Positions 22,941 through 31,706 of a DNA stretch of 41,897 bases are shown here, in pieces. Both the position numbers and the translations under genes were made by a program. The stretch comes from Chitinophagaceae bacterium UBA1946 (GTDB taxonomy: Bacteria > Bacteroidota > Bacteroidia > Chitinophagales > Chitinophagaceae): assembly GCA_002336815.1 (NCBI GenBank), contig DDEU01000040.1, positions 9,131-51,027 of the forward strand. The letters are read 5' to 3'. The notes beneath the pieces are model-generated. The model ran no database searches, was not told where the DNA came from, and saw only the letters and a program-made list of their open reading frames with translations. Every line of letters starts with the position of its first letter. Within the stretch, counting starts at the first letter, position 1.

Positions 22941-25379
22941 ATGTTCATTGCCAGAATCTGTCTTGCCTGGCTGTTTGCATTCGTAAGTATCAGTGCAACA
23001 TCCCAGCAAACAGAAAAAAAGAAGATCGCCGCAAAAAGAATTCACACTCCAATAATTATTGATGGTGAAATAAATGAAGCTATATGGAAGGATGCTCCAT
23101 TGGCAGATAAATTCATCGCCCTGAGGCCTACTCCATTCAGGGCAGAAAACCCGGCAAATGCTACACAGGTTTATTTTTTATACGATGATGAAGGCATTTA
23201 TGTAGGTGGATACCTGCACGAAAGCAGCCGGGACAGTATTTCCCATGAACTGGTTGGCAGGGATGGTTTTGGTGCGAATGATTTTATCGGGGTGATCTTT
23301 GATACCTATTACGACAAGCTCAATGGGTTTGAATATTTTGTAACACCGCTGGGTGAACAGATGGATGCAAAACAGGCGCCCAATCCCAATGGCGACAGCG
23401 AAGATTTTACCTGGAATGCTGTGTGGCAGAGTGCCTGTAAGATACATGCCGATGGCTGGAGTTTTGAAATGTTCATTCCCTATGCTGCCATCCGTTTTGG
23501 AAAAGACAAGGTACAGGACTGGGGCCTGAACATCGTAAGAAGAAGACAGAAAAGCGGCGAACAATTGTTTTGGGAAAGTGTAGATCCCAATGTAAATGGA
23601 TTTCTTACACAGGAAGGTTTACTCACTGGCCTGGAAAACATCAAACCACCTTTGCGCTTGCAGTTCTCTCCTTATTTTTCTACCTATCAAAATCATGATG
23701 CGCTTGCAGCAGCTGGGAAATCGAAAAACAGCACTACGTTTAATGGTGGTATGGATATAAAATATGGCCTCAACCAGGCTTTTACACTTGATATGACGCT
23801 GATACCCGATTTCGGGCAGGTGCAAACCGATAATCTTATTTTGAACCTTACGCCTTTTGAGCAGAAATTTAATGACAACAGGCCCTTTTTTACCGAGGGG
23901 GCTGAACTCTTTAACAAAGGCAATTTATTTTACAGCAGGCGTATCCCTACCAAACTGTTCAATGCTACCAAGATCAGCGGCCGTACTCAAAAAGGACTTG
24001 GCATCGGTGTGCTAAATGCAGTTGCAAAGCCTGAATACCGGGTTGAAAAAAATGATGTAACCGGTGAAGAAAGCAAGATAGAAGTTACACCACTTACCAA
24101 TTACAATATCCTGGTATTGAACCAGTCTTTAAAAAATAACAGCAGCGTATCCCTGGTTAATACCAATGTGTGGCGCAGTGGCAGGGCCTATGATGCCAAT
24201 GTAACTGCCGTATTGCTGGATCTGTATGATAAAAAGAACAAGTGGAATATCGGCGGCAACGTAAGTGTGAGCAATATTGCAGGAAAGGAAGCAAAAAATA
24301 TCGTTGGGTATGCGCACTCTATCTATTTCGGTAAAGTGAGCGGACAGTTCAATTTTAATATATGGCAGGACCTGGTGAATGCAAAGTATGATAAAAGTGA
24401 TCTTGGTTATTTTACCAACAACAATTTTATGGACCAGGGATTTTGGGCAGGGTACAACTGGACGAAACCCACCAACTGGTACAACCAGTTTAGAATAAAC
24501 GGCAATATGTTTTACAGCAGGCTGGTTTCCGCAATTGATTTGCAGCGGCCGAAAATGATGTTTCAAAACATGGGATATAACGTGAATGTAAACGGGCAGC
24601 TTAAAAATCTGTGGTGGATCGGGGGGAATATAAATGGCGGCGTTAATCGAAATGATTTTTATGAGCCGAGAGTTTATGGGAGAGTATTTAGAGATAAAGC
24701 CAGGGTGTATACCAACCTGTTTTGGGAAAGTAATTATGCAAAAAAATTATCCTGGGGTGGAAATGTATCGCTGGGCAAGGGTGCTTATTTTGGCCGAACC
24801 TTGTTAGGGGCCGGTCTTTTTGGTAAAGTTCGCTTCAGCAGCCAGTTCTCTGTTGACCTGCAGGTAAACGTAGAGCAAACAACCAACCAGGCAGGCTTTG
24901 CGGCAATACAGGCTGATGCGATCTATTTTTCCAAAAGAGATGTTGTTTTTGTTGAGAACATCCTCAACGCAAAATATAATTTCACCAACCGCATGGGACT
25001 CAGTTTAAGAACCCGCCATTACTGGAGCAGGGTAAAACCAACATCATTTTTTGTGCTGGATGGGGATGGTTATTTGAAGCAGCCGGTAGATCCGTTTACC
25101 GGTAATGTGAAACAGAACTACAATTTTGTAAGTTTTGATATGGTGTACACCTGGCAGTTTGCACAGGGTAGTTTTATCAACCTGGTTTGGAAAAATATTG
25201 ATGAGAACTTCTACCGGAATTTTGAGAAGAACTATTTCGACAATTTTGGTAAAACGATCGGCGGTAATGGGTATAACAATCTCACACAGTTCAATAGCTT
25301 TTCTGTTAAAGTGATTTACTTCCTTGATTATCTCACTGAACGAAACAGGGTTCGTAACAGGAACAGTAAAAAGGTATAA
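22941..25379 (+). CDS. DUF5916 outer-membrane protein with N-terminal CBM9-like domain
   Basis: Exported protein of 812 residues with a signal peptide ending near TSQQ. Residues about 30-230 form the CBM9-like beta-sandwich found at the start of this family (PIIIDGEINEAIWKDAPLAD ... VYFLYDDEGIYVGGY). The remainder matches DUF5916 and has the alternating pattern of an outer-membrane barrel, with LIPDFGQVQTDNLILNLTPF and ERPFFTEG-like RPFFTEGAELF. Function unknown; members are common in Bacteroidota and sometimes sit near peptidase genes. It converges with the dipeptidyl peptidase IV gene. Confidence 0.88.
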   Translation: MFIARICLAWLFAFVSISATSQQTEKKKIAAKRIHTPIIIDGEINEAIWKDAPLADKFIALRPTPFRAENPANATQVYFLYDDEGIYVGGYLHESSRDSISHELVGRDGFGANDFIGVIFDTYYDKLNGFEYFVTPLGEQMDAKQAPNPNGDSEDFTWNAVWQSACKIHADGWSFEMFIPYAAIRFGKDKVQDWGLNIVRRRQKSGEQLFWESVDPNVNGFLTQEGLLTGLENIKPPLRLQFSPYFSTYQNHDALAAAGKSKNSTTFNGGMDIKYGLNQAFTLDMTLIPDFGQVQTDNLILNLTPFEQKFNDNRPFFTEGAELFNKGNLFYSRRIPTKLFNATKISGRTQKGLGIGVLNAVAKPEYRVEKNDVTGEESKIEVTPLTNYNILVLNQSLKNNSSVSLVNTNVWRSGRAYDANVTAVLLDLYDKKNKWNIGGNVSVSNIAGKEAKNIVGYAHSIYFGKVSGQFNFNIWQDLVNAKYDKSDLGYFTNNNFMDQGFWAGYNWTKPTNWYNQFRINGNMFYSRLVSAIDLQRPKMMFQNMGYNVNVNGQLKNLWWIGGNINGGVNRNDFYEPRVYGRVFRDKARVYTNLFWESNYAKKLSWGGNVSLGKGAYFGRTLLGAGLFGKVRFSSQFSVDLQVNVEQTTNQAGFAAIQADAIYFSKRDVVFVENILNAKYNFTNRMGLSLRTRHYWSRVKPTSFFVLDGDGYLKQPVDPFTGNVKQNYNFVSFDMVYTWQFAQGSFINLVWKNIDENFYRNFEKNYFDNFGKTIGGNGYNNLTQFNSFSVKVIYFLDYLTERNRVRNRNSKKV

Positions 25380-25384
25380 GCAAC

Positions 25385-25433
25385 GGCTGTTTAAAAAGGC
25401 ATTGATAATTGCGGTATGTCGTTTAAAACAGCC
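25385..25433. terminator. Inverted repeat between convergent genes
   Basis: GGCTGTTT (25385-25392) is the reverse complement of AAACAGCC (25426-25433), with flanking A/T extending the pairing and a loop of about 33 bases. Placed in the 68-base gap between two convergent stops it could end both transcripts, but the long loop and absent T tract make this weak. Confidence 0.4.
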
Positions 25434-25447
25434 TATATCATCTAAAC

Positions 25448-27595
25448 CTATTTCAACATCGGTTTTGGCACTTCCTTTTCCAACAGGTATTTGTAAATAA
25501 ACCTTGTTTTCATATTGAGGTAGTGCAGCCATTTGTTACCGGGCCAACCATGCCGCCCACCACTGTAAGGCATAAACTCAAATTCTTTTTTAGCATCCTG
25601 TAATTTACTGATGAGGTTGATGCTGTTTTGCATGTGTACATTATCATCAATGATCCCGTGTACCAATTGCAGTTTTCCTTTGTAGTTATCCGTATAAGTG
25701 AGTACAGAACTTTTTTTATAGCCTTCTGCATTGTCGGCGGGTGTACCCATATAGCGTTCGGTGTAATGCGAATCATAATAGGTCCAGTCTGTTACACTGC
25801 CGCCAGCCATGCCATGGGTAAATACATCAGCACCGTAAGTCAATGCATAACAGGTCATATATCCTCCGTAACTAAAACCGCTGATGCAGATCTTTGACGG
25901 GTCTGCGTTACCGTTAGTGACCAGCCATTTTACCATGGTGCTGTAATCTTTCATTTCCCAATAACCAAGATTGTGGTACATGTAATTCACACCCTCCTTA
26001 CCAAAATGCCCGCTGGCACGGTGATCCATCACCACCTGTATCAACCCTTCCCTGGCATACCATTGCTGGTTGCCGGTGAGGGTCCAGGAATCAAAGCAGG
26101 TGCCGGCATCGGGCCCGCCGTAAATAGAAATAAGCACCGGGTATTTTTTGTTCTTGTCCATATCAACCGGCCAGGTAACTTTCATAGGAAGATCGTACAA
26201 CCCATCATCGCTTTTTACCCGCAATAATTCAGTTTTGGCCAATGCATATTCATCAAAGCTGCCTGCTTTGGCATCGCCGATCTCTTTAATGATCTTTCCT
26301 TTGTTGCTTACCAGTGTTGTTTTATTCGGAGTAGATGCGTTGGAATAAGTTGTGAGAAAGTAGCCGGCGTTTGGTGAAAGGTTGATATTGGTATGGCTGA
26401 ACTCTCCAAAAGTTAAGCGCTGTAATTTTTTTCCATCCAGTCCCACCTTGTAAAAATCATAGCGGGCAGTGTTTTCCCTGCTTCTTGCAGTAAAATAAAC
26501 AAACTTATTTTTTTCATCTACATAGTTCAGATCGGTTACAGTAAACGTTCCGCTGGTAACTGCATTGATCAGTTTTCCATCCATGCTGTAGTAATAAAGG
26601 TGCTTCCAGCCGGTTGCATCGCTCATCAATAAAAATCCTTTACCATCGGCTAAAAATTGTATCCTGTTGCCTTCATCATCAAGGCTGATCCAGGTTTTTT
26701 GTGTTTCATTGTACAGTTCTTTTTTGCTTCCTGTTGCCGGATCTATTGTCCATATCTTAAGATTGTTTTGCAGGCGGTTCATCCATTGCACCCACAAGGC
26801 GCTGCCATCGGGCGCCCAGTAAGGCAGCCCGAAATACTGGTCGTCTTTTGGATTGAAATCGGCCCAGGTGGTGTTGCCACCATCCGGCGATACAATACCC
26901 ACTTTTACTTCAGGATTTTTGTCACCCACTTTTGGGTAGCGCACTGTTTCTACATATCCATGCTGGCCTGTGCCGTCCGTTAAAGTAAAAACCGGCACCC
27001 CGCTGTCATCCGTTCTAAAGTATGCGATGCGCTTACTATCCGGGCTCCACCAAAAAGAACGGTAGTGACTGGCCCTGCCCAATATCTCTTCTGTGTATAC
27101 CCAACTGGCATAGCCATTCAGGATAACATCGCTGCCATCGGTGGTAAGCGCTGTTTCTTTTTTATTGCGGATGTTTACTGTGTAAAGATTGTTGTTCTTT
27201 GTATAGGCCACGTAATTGCCATCAGGGCTCATGGTGGGATTGGTTTCCACTGCTGTATCATTGGTGAGTTGCACTTCTGCACCATTCAAACTGATGAAAA
27301 GGTCATTTCCTTTTTTGTAGGCAGCAATCGTTTCTTCTTCCACTTTAGGTTCTGTTTCACTTACTTCCCTTTCCTTGCCCGTTTTGCAATCTACCAGGTA
27401 TTTTTTTGAGTTGTTCGCATACACGAACTGGTTATCATTGACCCATTTGATAAATACAGGCAGCGGTTGAACGATGTCTTTAAAATTATTTTTAAAATAT
27501 TGTTCATCGGTTAATTGCTTTTTTTGCGCAACAGCGGTTAAACAGGCGGCTGCAAAAATCAGGCAGGTAGTGGTTCTTTTTAGCTTCGCTATCAT
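25448..27595 (-). CDS. Dipeptidyl peptidase IV (S9 family), secreted
   Basis: Serine peptidase that removes X-Pro or X-Ala dipeptides from peptide N-termini, probably in the periplasm. A signal peptide (MIAKLKRTTTCLIFAAACLTAVAQ) starts the 715 residues. The N-terminal beta-propeller (about 40-460) has the paired glutamates that hold the substrate amino group in WVYTEEILG (E169, E170), which points to DPP IV rather than a general S9 peptidase. The alpha/beta hydrolase domain has S575 (GFSYGGYM), D651 (IDDNVH) and H682 (RHGW). It is transcribed away from lysS, on the same strand; a candidate promoter overlaps the lysS terminator. Confidence 0.94.
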   Translation of the reverse strand: MIAKLKRTTTCLIFAAACLTAVAQKKQLTDEQYFKNNFKDIVQPLPVFIKWVNDNQFVYANNSKKYLVDCKTGKEREVSETEPKVEEETIAAYKKGNDLFISLNGAEVQLTNDTAVETNPTMSPDGNYVAYTKNNNLYTVNIRNKKETALTTDGSDVILNGYASWVYTEEILGRASHYRSFWWSPDSKRIAYFRTDDSGVPVFTLTDGTGQHGYVETVRYPKVGDKNPEVKVGIVSPDGGNTTWADFNPKDDQYFGLPYWAPDGSALWVQWMNRLQNNLKIWTIDPATGSKKELYNETQKTWISLDDEGNRIQFLADGKGFLLMSDATGWKHLYYYSMDGKLINAVTSGTFTVTDLNYVDEKNKFVYFTARSRENTARYDFYKVGLDGKKLQRLTFGEFSHTNINLSPNAGYFLTTYSNASTPNKTTLVSNKGKIIKEIGDAKAGSFDEYALAKTELLRVKSDDGLYDLPMKVTWPVDMDKNKKYPVLISIYGGPDAGTCFDSWTLTGNQQWYAREGLIQVVMDHRASGHFGKEGVNYMYHNLGYWEMKDYSTMVKWLVTNGNADPSKICISGFSYGGYMTCYALTYGADVFTHGMAGGSVTDWTYYDSHYTERYMGTPADNAEGYKKSSVLTYTDNYKGKLQLVHGIIDDNVHMQNSINLISKLQDAKKEFEFMPYSGGRHGWPGNKWLHYLNMKTRFIYKYLLEKEVPKPMLK

Positions 27596-27622
27596 CTGGA
27601 GTTTGTTTATAAAATTGGGTAG

Positions 27623-27653
27623 ACAAGATAGTTTTTTGTGGGGGTTCTCACAA
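27623..27653 (-). promoter_or_regulatory. Candidate promoter of the dipeptidyl peptidase gene
   Basis: On the minus strand TTG (27653-27651), 20 bases and TATCTTGT (27630-27623, seven of eight or fewer) lie upstream of the ATG at 27595. The TTG is inside the T tract of the lysS terminator. Confidence 0.3.
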
Positions 27654-27681
27654 AAGAAAAGGGCGATAAATTATATCGCCC
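27651..27681 (-). terminator. Intrinsic terminator of lysS
   Basis: On the minus strand GGGCGATA (27681-27674) pairs perfectly with TATCGCCC (27668-27661) around a 5-base loop, then TTTTCTTTTG follows. A strong 8-bp stem plus T tract, 26 bases after the lysS stop. Confidence 0.85.
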
Positions 27682-27706
27682 CTGTATAAAAAATGTTTTA
27701 ATACGA

Positions 27707-29251
27707 TCAACCTTCAATATGCTCCGGGCGCATCATTGGAAAGAACAATACATCCTGGATGGAATGCTGGTTGGTGAGCAACATTGCAATCCTGTCTATA
27801 CCAAAACCAATCCCGGATGTTGGAGGCATACCGTATTCAAGCGCCCTTAAAAAATCGTGGTCGATGAACATGGCTTCGTCATCACCACGTTCCATCAGTT
27901 TAACCTGTTCTTCAAAACGTTCTCTTTGTTCAAGTGGATCGTTGAGCTCACTATAGGCATTGGCAATTTCTTTTCCGTTGCACATCAGCTCAAAACGTTC
28001 TACCAGCCCTGGTTTGCTGCGATGCTTTTTCGTGAGCGGACTCATTTCAACAGGGTAATCTGTAATAAAGGTTGGCTGTATATAATTGGCCTCACATTTC
28101 TCTCCAAAAATTTCATCGATCAGTTTGCCTTTGCCCCATTTTTCATCTGCATGGATATTCAGTTTTTTACACACTTCCCTGATACCTGCTTCATCCATTT
28201 CGCTGATGTCGAAACCGGTATGTTCTTTTATGGCATCGTACATGGTAATTCTTTTGTACGGTGCTTTAAAGTCGATCTCCTTATCACCCACCAATACTTT
28301 ACTGGTGCCATTGGTAGCGACCGCTGCTTTCTCCAGCATCAACTCGGTGGTATCCATCATCCATTCATAATCTTTATACGCCACGTAAAATTCCAATACG
28401 GTAAATTCAGGATTGTGGGTGCGGTCCATACCTTCGTTGCGAAAGTTGCGGCTGAACTCATACACCCATTCAAAACCACCAACGATCAGGCGTTTCAGGT
28501 ATAGTTCGTTGGCAATGCGCATGTACATCGGCACATCCAGTGCATTGTGGTGTGTGGTAAAAGGTCTTGCTGCAGCGCCACCGGGAATGCTTTGCAATAC
28601 AGGGGTATCAACTTCCAGTGCACCTCTTTCATTTAAAAACTCACGGATGGCATTTACCATTTTAGTGCGTTTGATAAAAGTTTCCTTTACACCGGGATTA
28701 ACGATCAGGTCGGCATAACGCTGGCGGTAGCGGAATTCAGGATCGGTAACTTCATCAAATGCTTCCCCGTCTTTTTCTTTTACGATCGGCAATGGATGCA
28801 GTGATTTGGTGAGCAGCGTAAATTCTTTTACATGCACAGATGTTTCACCCGTTTTGGTAGTGAACACATATCCTTTAACGCCGATGATGTCTCCTATATC
28901 GAGCAATTTTTTCCAAACCTGCTGAAACAGGGTCTTGTCTTCACCCGGACAAATATCATCCTGCTTAATGTAGAGCTGGATCTTCCCCACACTATCCTGC
29001 AGCACCGCAAAATTCGCCTTGCCCATATCACGTACACTCATGATGCGGCCGGCAATACAGATGTCAATCGGTTGATCTGTTTCGGGGTTCTTCAGTTTTT
29101 CGGGTGTTTCTGCCCAGCATTTTTTTATTTCAACAGAATGATGGGTTACGGGATAGAGGGCAGCCGGGTATGCATCGATACCCAGTTTTCCCAGTTCTAC
29201 CAGTTTCTCTCTTCTTATAATTTCCTGCTCAGATAAATTTTGTGTACTCAT
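27707..29251 (-). CDS. lysS: Lysyl-tRNA synthetase, class II
   Basis: Charges tRNA-Lys. An N-terminal OB-fold anticodon-binding domain (about 60-150: ICIAGRIMSVRDMGKANFAV) precedes the class II catalytic core. Motif 2 is FRNEGMDRTHNPEFTVLEFY and motif 3 is GIGFGIDRIAMLLT. Length 514 is normal. A perfect -7 box TATCTTTG lies on the minus strand at 29299-29292, 41 bases before the ATG, without a well-spaced TTG. A strong terminator follows the gene. Confidence 0.98.
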   Translation of the reverse strand: MSTQNLSEQEIIRREKLVELGKLGIDAYPAALYPVTHHSVEIKKCWAETPEKLKNPETDQPIDICIAGRIMSVRDMGKANFAVLQDSVGKIQLYIKQDDICPGEDKTLFQQVWKKLLDIGDIIGVKGYVFTTKTGETSVHVKEFTLLTKSLHPLPIVKEKDGEAFDEVTDPEFRYRQRYADLIVNPGVKETFIKRTKMVNAIREFLNERGALEVDTPVLQSIPGGAAARPFTTHHNALDVPMYMRIANELYLKRLIVGGFEWVYEFSRNFRNEGMDRTHNPEFTVLEFYVAYKDYEWMMDTTELMLEKAAVATNGTSKVLVGDKEIDFKAPYKRITMYDAIKEHTGFDISEMDEAGIREVCKKLNIHADEKWGKGKLIDEIFGEKCEANYIQPTFITDYPVEMSPLTKKHRSKPGLVERFELMCNGKEIANAYSELNDPLEQRERFEEQVKLMERGDDEAMFIDHDFLRALEYGMPPTSGIGFGIDRIAMLLTNQHSIQDVLFFPMMRPEHIEG

Positions 29252-29331
29252 ATTTAATTAAAGGTTTTGTCGCCCTGTTGGGCTGGCGGCGCAAAGATAC
29301 CGGATGCAACTCATTTTTGTGAATTCTCGTC

Positions 29332-29358
29332 TTGCTAACCTGTTTGGCGTTATACTTG
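29332..29358 (+). promoter_or_regulatory. Candidate promoter of the DUF4197 gene
   Basis: TTG (29332-29334), 16 bases and TATACTTG (29351-29358, seven of eight) precede the ATG at 29387. Confidence 0.35.
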
Positions 29359-29386
29359 CATAACCTGAACCATTGAAATCACAATT

Positions 29387-30091
29387 ATGAAAAGAATACT
29401 GTTTGTTATATCGTTTGCAATAGCATTGAGTGGCTGTGATGTGCTGCAGCAATTACCAACTTCTGTTGGAACCGGCGTTACTGAGGCGGAAGCCGGCCAG
29501 GGGATAAAAGAAGCATTGAGCCAGGGACTGGTAAATGCAGTGCTGCACCTGAATAAAGAAGATGGCTTTTATAAAGATGCGCTTTATAAAGTATTGCTGC
29601 CACCGGATGCTAAAAAAATTGAGAATGCGTTGAGAACGGTAGGTATGGGCAGCGTGGTAGACAAAGCTGTTTTACAGATCAACCGTGGTGCAGAAGATGC
29701 AGTTGGATATGCCAAACCGATATTTGTGGAAGCCATTAAAAACATTACGCTTCAGGATGCGATCGGCCTGGTGAAAAATGGTGATACTAGTGCCACGCAT
29801 TTTTTCAGGGAGAAGACCACCGCACAATTAACAGCTGCTTTTTTACCCATTATCAAATCTTCTTTGGATAAAGTGAATGCCACCAAATATTACGGCGATA
29901 TTGTAAGCACCTACAACAATTTTCCTACCACGATGAAAAAAATAAATCCTGATCTGAACAGCTATGTTACCGAAAGAGCAACCGTGGCATTGTTTGACCT
30001 GGTGGCCAAAGAAGAACTGAATATCCGTACCAATGTGGTTGCAAGAACTACAGACATATTGAAGAAAGTGTTTGGGCAGAAGTGGATGTAG
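29387..30091 (+). CDS. DUF4197 lipoprotein
   Basis: Predicted lipoprotein with signal peptide MKRILFVISFAIALSGC (Cys17). The 234 residues are almost wholly helical and match DUF4197: GIKEALSQGLVNAVLHL, YKVLLPPDAKKIENALRTVG and FREKTTAQLTAAFLPIIKSS. Function unknown. It stands alone and converges with the next gene, with 4 bases between the stops. Confidence 0.9.
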   Translation: MKRILFVISFAIALSGCDVLQQLPTSVGTGVTEAEAGQGIKEALSQGLVNAVLHLNKEDGFYKDALYKVLLPPDAKKIENALRTVGMGSVVDKAVLQINRGAEDAVGYAKPIFVEAIKNITLQDAIGLVKNGDTSATHFFREKTTAQLTAAFLPIIKSSLDKVNATKYYGDIVSTYNNFPTTMKKINPDLNSYVTERATVALFDLVAKEELNIRTNVVARTTDILKKVFGQKWM

Positions 30092-30095
30092 ATAT

Positions 30096-30644
30096 TTACT
30101 CAACGCCTTTGATCGATGCAAAAGCAATTAATACGGCAGTGAGTGCCGCTGTAACCCCAATACCAAGGCCGCCGAGAATATAGCTGCTGGTCGTTTTGTG
30201 TATGTCCTTTTCTATCACCTCAATTTTGTTGATCCTGCCAAACGGGATTTTGTATGCTCCAACAGCGACCGTACTATCAGGCTCAATATAAATGTGTACT
30301 TCCTTTAATACAGACTTGTCCGCTGCAACATTTTTTTTATACCTCAATTTACCTTTACGCCCCAACCCCAGGTGAAGTTTATTGTCAGCAGAAAGAAAAT
30401 CAAGTGTGCATATAATATTGTTTTGTTCAGTCGCTGCAGCATTGTTTATTTGAAAAGCTTCGTTGCCGTTTCTTAAAATAAAAATGCGTTTGGTTTGTAA
30501 AAGGCTGTCAATTGCGGTAGCTTTCTGGTTGTTATTTTCAACAGGTGGATTAACCACTTTGTAGTAGTTAGCGCAACTCATCAGTATAGATTGCACAGCA
30601 ATTAAAAAAGGAATTAACCGGCGGGTGGATGTTGTTTTTTTCAT
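30096..30644 (-). CDS. Putative lipoprotein with C-terminal hydrophobic segment, unknown function
   Basis: Predicted lipoprotein of 182 residues: a basic N-terminus, hydrophobic stretch and lipobox LMSC (Cys24). The middle is beta-rich and charged (FILRNGNEAFQINN; KLRYKKNVAADKSVLKEVHI). A second hydrophobic segment near the end (YILGGLGIGVTAALTAVLIA) could be a membrane helix, giving two membrane attachments. The PFGRINKIEVIEKD part suggests a fold sensing or signalling at the membrane, but this is a guess. I do not recognise the family. Confidence 0.7.
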   Translation of the reverse strand: MKKTTSTRRLIPFLIAVQSILMSCANYYKVVNPPVENNNQKATAIDSLLQTKRIFILRNGNEAFQINNAAATEQNNIICTLDFLSADNKLHLGLGRKGKLRYKKNVAADKSVLKEVHIYIEPDSTVAVGAYKIPFGRINKIEVIEKDIHKTTSSYILGGLGIGVTAALTAVLIAFASIKGVE

Positions 30645-30721
30645 AAGTGTTGCTCTAAGGGATCAGGATATAATATTAAGAAGAAAATTGCATGCTGCAG
30701 CGCTTTTCTTAACAAATAAAA

Positions 30722-31609
30722 CTACTGGTTTAATGCCAGCAACACCTGCCACGCCTCGCTAACCTTACCTGCGTCCAGCAATTCTTCTGCATACAAATGC
30801 AGTTCTTTTTCCATGTCATCGGGATTGATAGAGTAATACTGGATGATGTTTTTTAAACGGTCATCATTAAAAGCCGGATCCACAAACGGCAATTCATGTA
30901 CATTGCCGAGTTGACCAAGGTGGTTGCCAGTTAGGATGTTGCTGTTCCTGATGGAAACGGGTAAAGCATCTACACCAATGCCCAGTTTGAGGTTTGGCTT
31001 TTCTACCCTGAATAAATTACTGCTGTCAACCTTGCAATACCAATCGCCTCCCAGCCGGGCTACATGATGCAGTTTGGTTTGATCGATCATTGTATTGTCT
31101 TCATTCAATATGGCGTCATTAACGTGCATGAGTAATACTTCTGCAATCACGAGGTTGCCGGCGCCGCCTTCGGTACCCAGGGGTTTCACTTCAAGTACCT
31201 TACACTCCAGTTGTACCGGGCTTTCTTTTACCCTCGGTGGTTTCACCAGCAGCGAACTTTCTTTGGTGAAACCTGCTTTGGTAAATTCATCTACCCCCTT
31301 GGGAAATTCGCAACTAGCCAGGCTCACCTGCTGCACCATATTGTAATCACAAATATTGATCACTACTTCCGGAAAGTCCAGCACATTTTCTAAGGTATGT
31401 TTGGTGGTATTGTCTCTCCCTTTTCTTGCAGGAGAAAAAATCACGATGGGAGGATTGCTGGAAAACAGGTTGAAGAAAGAAAAAGGACTGAGATTGACAT
31501 TGCCTTCCTTATCAATGGTGCTTGCAAAACAAATGGGTCTTGGTGCAATGGCATGCTGCAGCCAGGCCATTCGTTGGATAATGGGGAGTTCGTTAAGGTT
31601 GAATTGCAT
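30722..31609 (-). CDS. Flavin-reductase-like, FMN-binding split-barrel protein
   Basis: Predicted FMN-binding oxidoreductase of the flavin reductase-like family. I start at the ATG at 31609 (MQFNLNELPIIQRMAWLQHA): family members begin near this point, and the upstream in-frame ATG at 31645 adds 12 residues with no family match and lies in an inverted repeat. The core shows IAPRPICFASTIDKEGNVNL, SPFSFFNLFSSNPPIVIFSP and RKGRDNTTKHT. A C-terminal extension of about 90 residues is helical. It is 97 bases downstream of the fumarylacetoacetate-hydrolase family gene on the same strand, a pairing I recall from Bacteroidota tyrosine-degradation loci. Confidence 0.85.
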   Translation of the reverse strand: MQFNLNELPIIQRMAWLQHAIAPRPICFASTIDKEGNVNLSPFSFFNLFSSNPPIVIFSPARKGRDNTTKHTLENVLDFPEVVINICDYNMVQQVSLASCEFPKGVDEFTKAGFTKESSLLVKPPRVKESPVQLECKVLEVKPLGTEGGAGNLVIAEVLLMHVNDAILNEDNTMIDQTKLHHVARLGGDWYCKVDSSNLFRVEKPNLKLGIGVDALPVSIRNSNILTGNHLGQLGNVHELPFVDPAFNDDRLKNIIQYYSINPDDMEKELHLYAEELLDAGKVSEAWQVLLALNQ

Positions 31610-31644
31610 AATTATACTGTTACGGGTTGCGGGTTTTGTTTTCA

Positions 31645-31700
31645 CCGCAGCGTACAGGAGTTAATCTGTGCGTAAACTCTTTTTCTCCTGTTCTCTGCGG
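31645..31700. repeat. Symmetric inverted repeat between two minus-strand genes
   Basis: CCGCAG-CGTA-CAGGAG (31645-31660) faces CTCCTG-TTCT-CTGCGG (31685-31700): two perfect 6-bp stems separated by a symmetric 4x4 internal loop, with a 24-base apical loop. It begins 7 bases after the fumarylacetoacetate-hydrolase family stop codon on the minus strand. Confidence 0.75.
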
Positions 31701-31706
31701 TAAGAG

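Noticed and set aside
27857..28504. 215-codon frame on the plus strand over lysS
   Set aside because: Antisense to a fully conserved tRNA synthetase; composition is Phe/Ile-rich as expected for a shadow.
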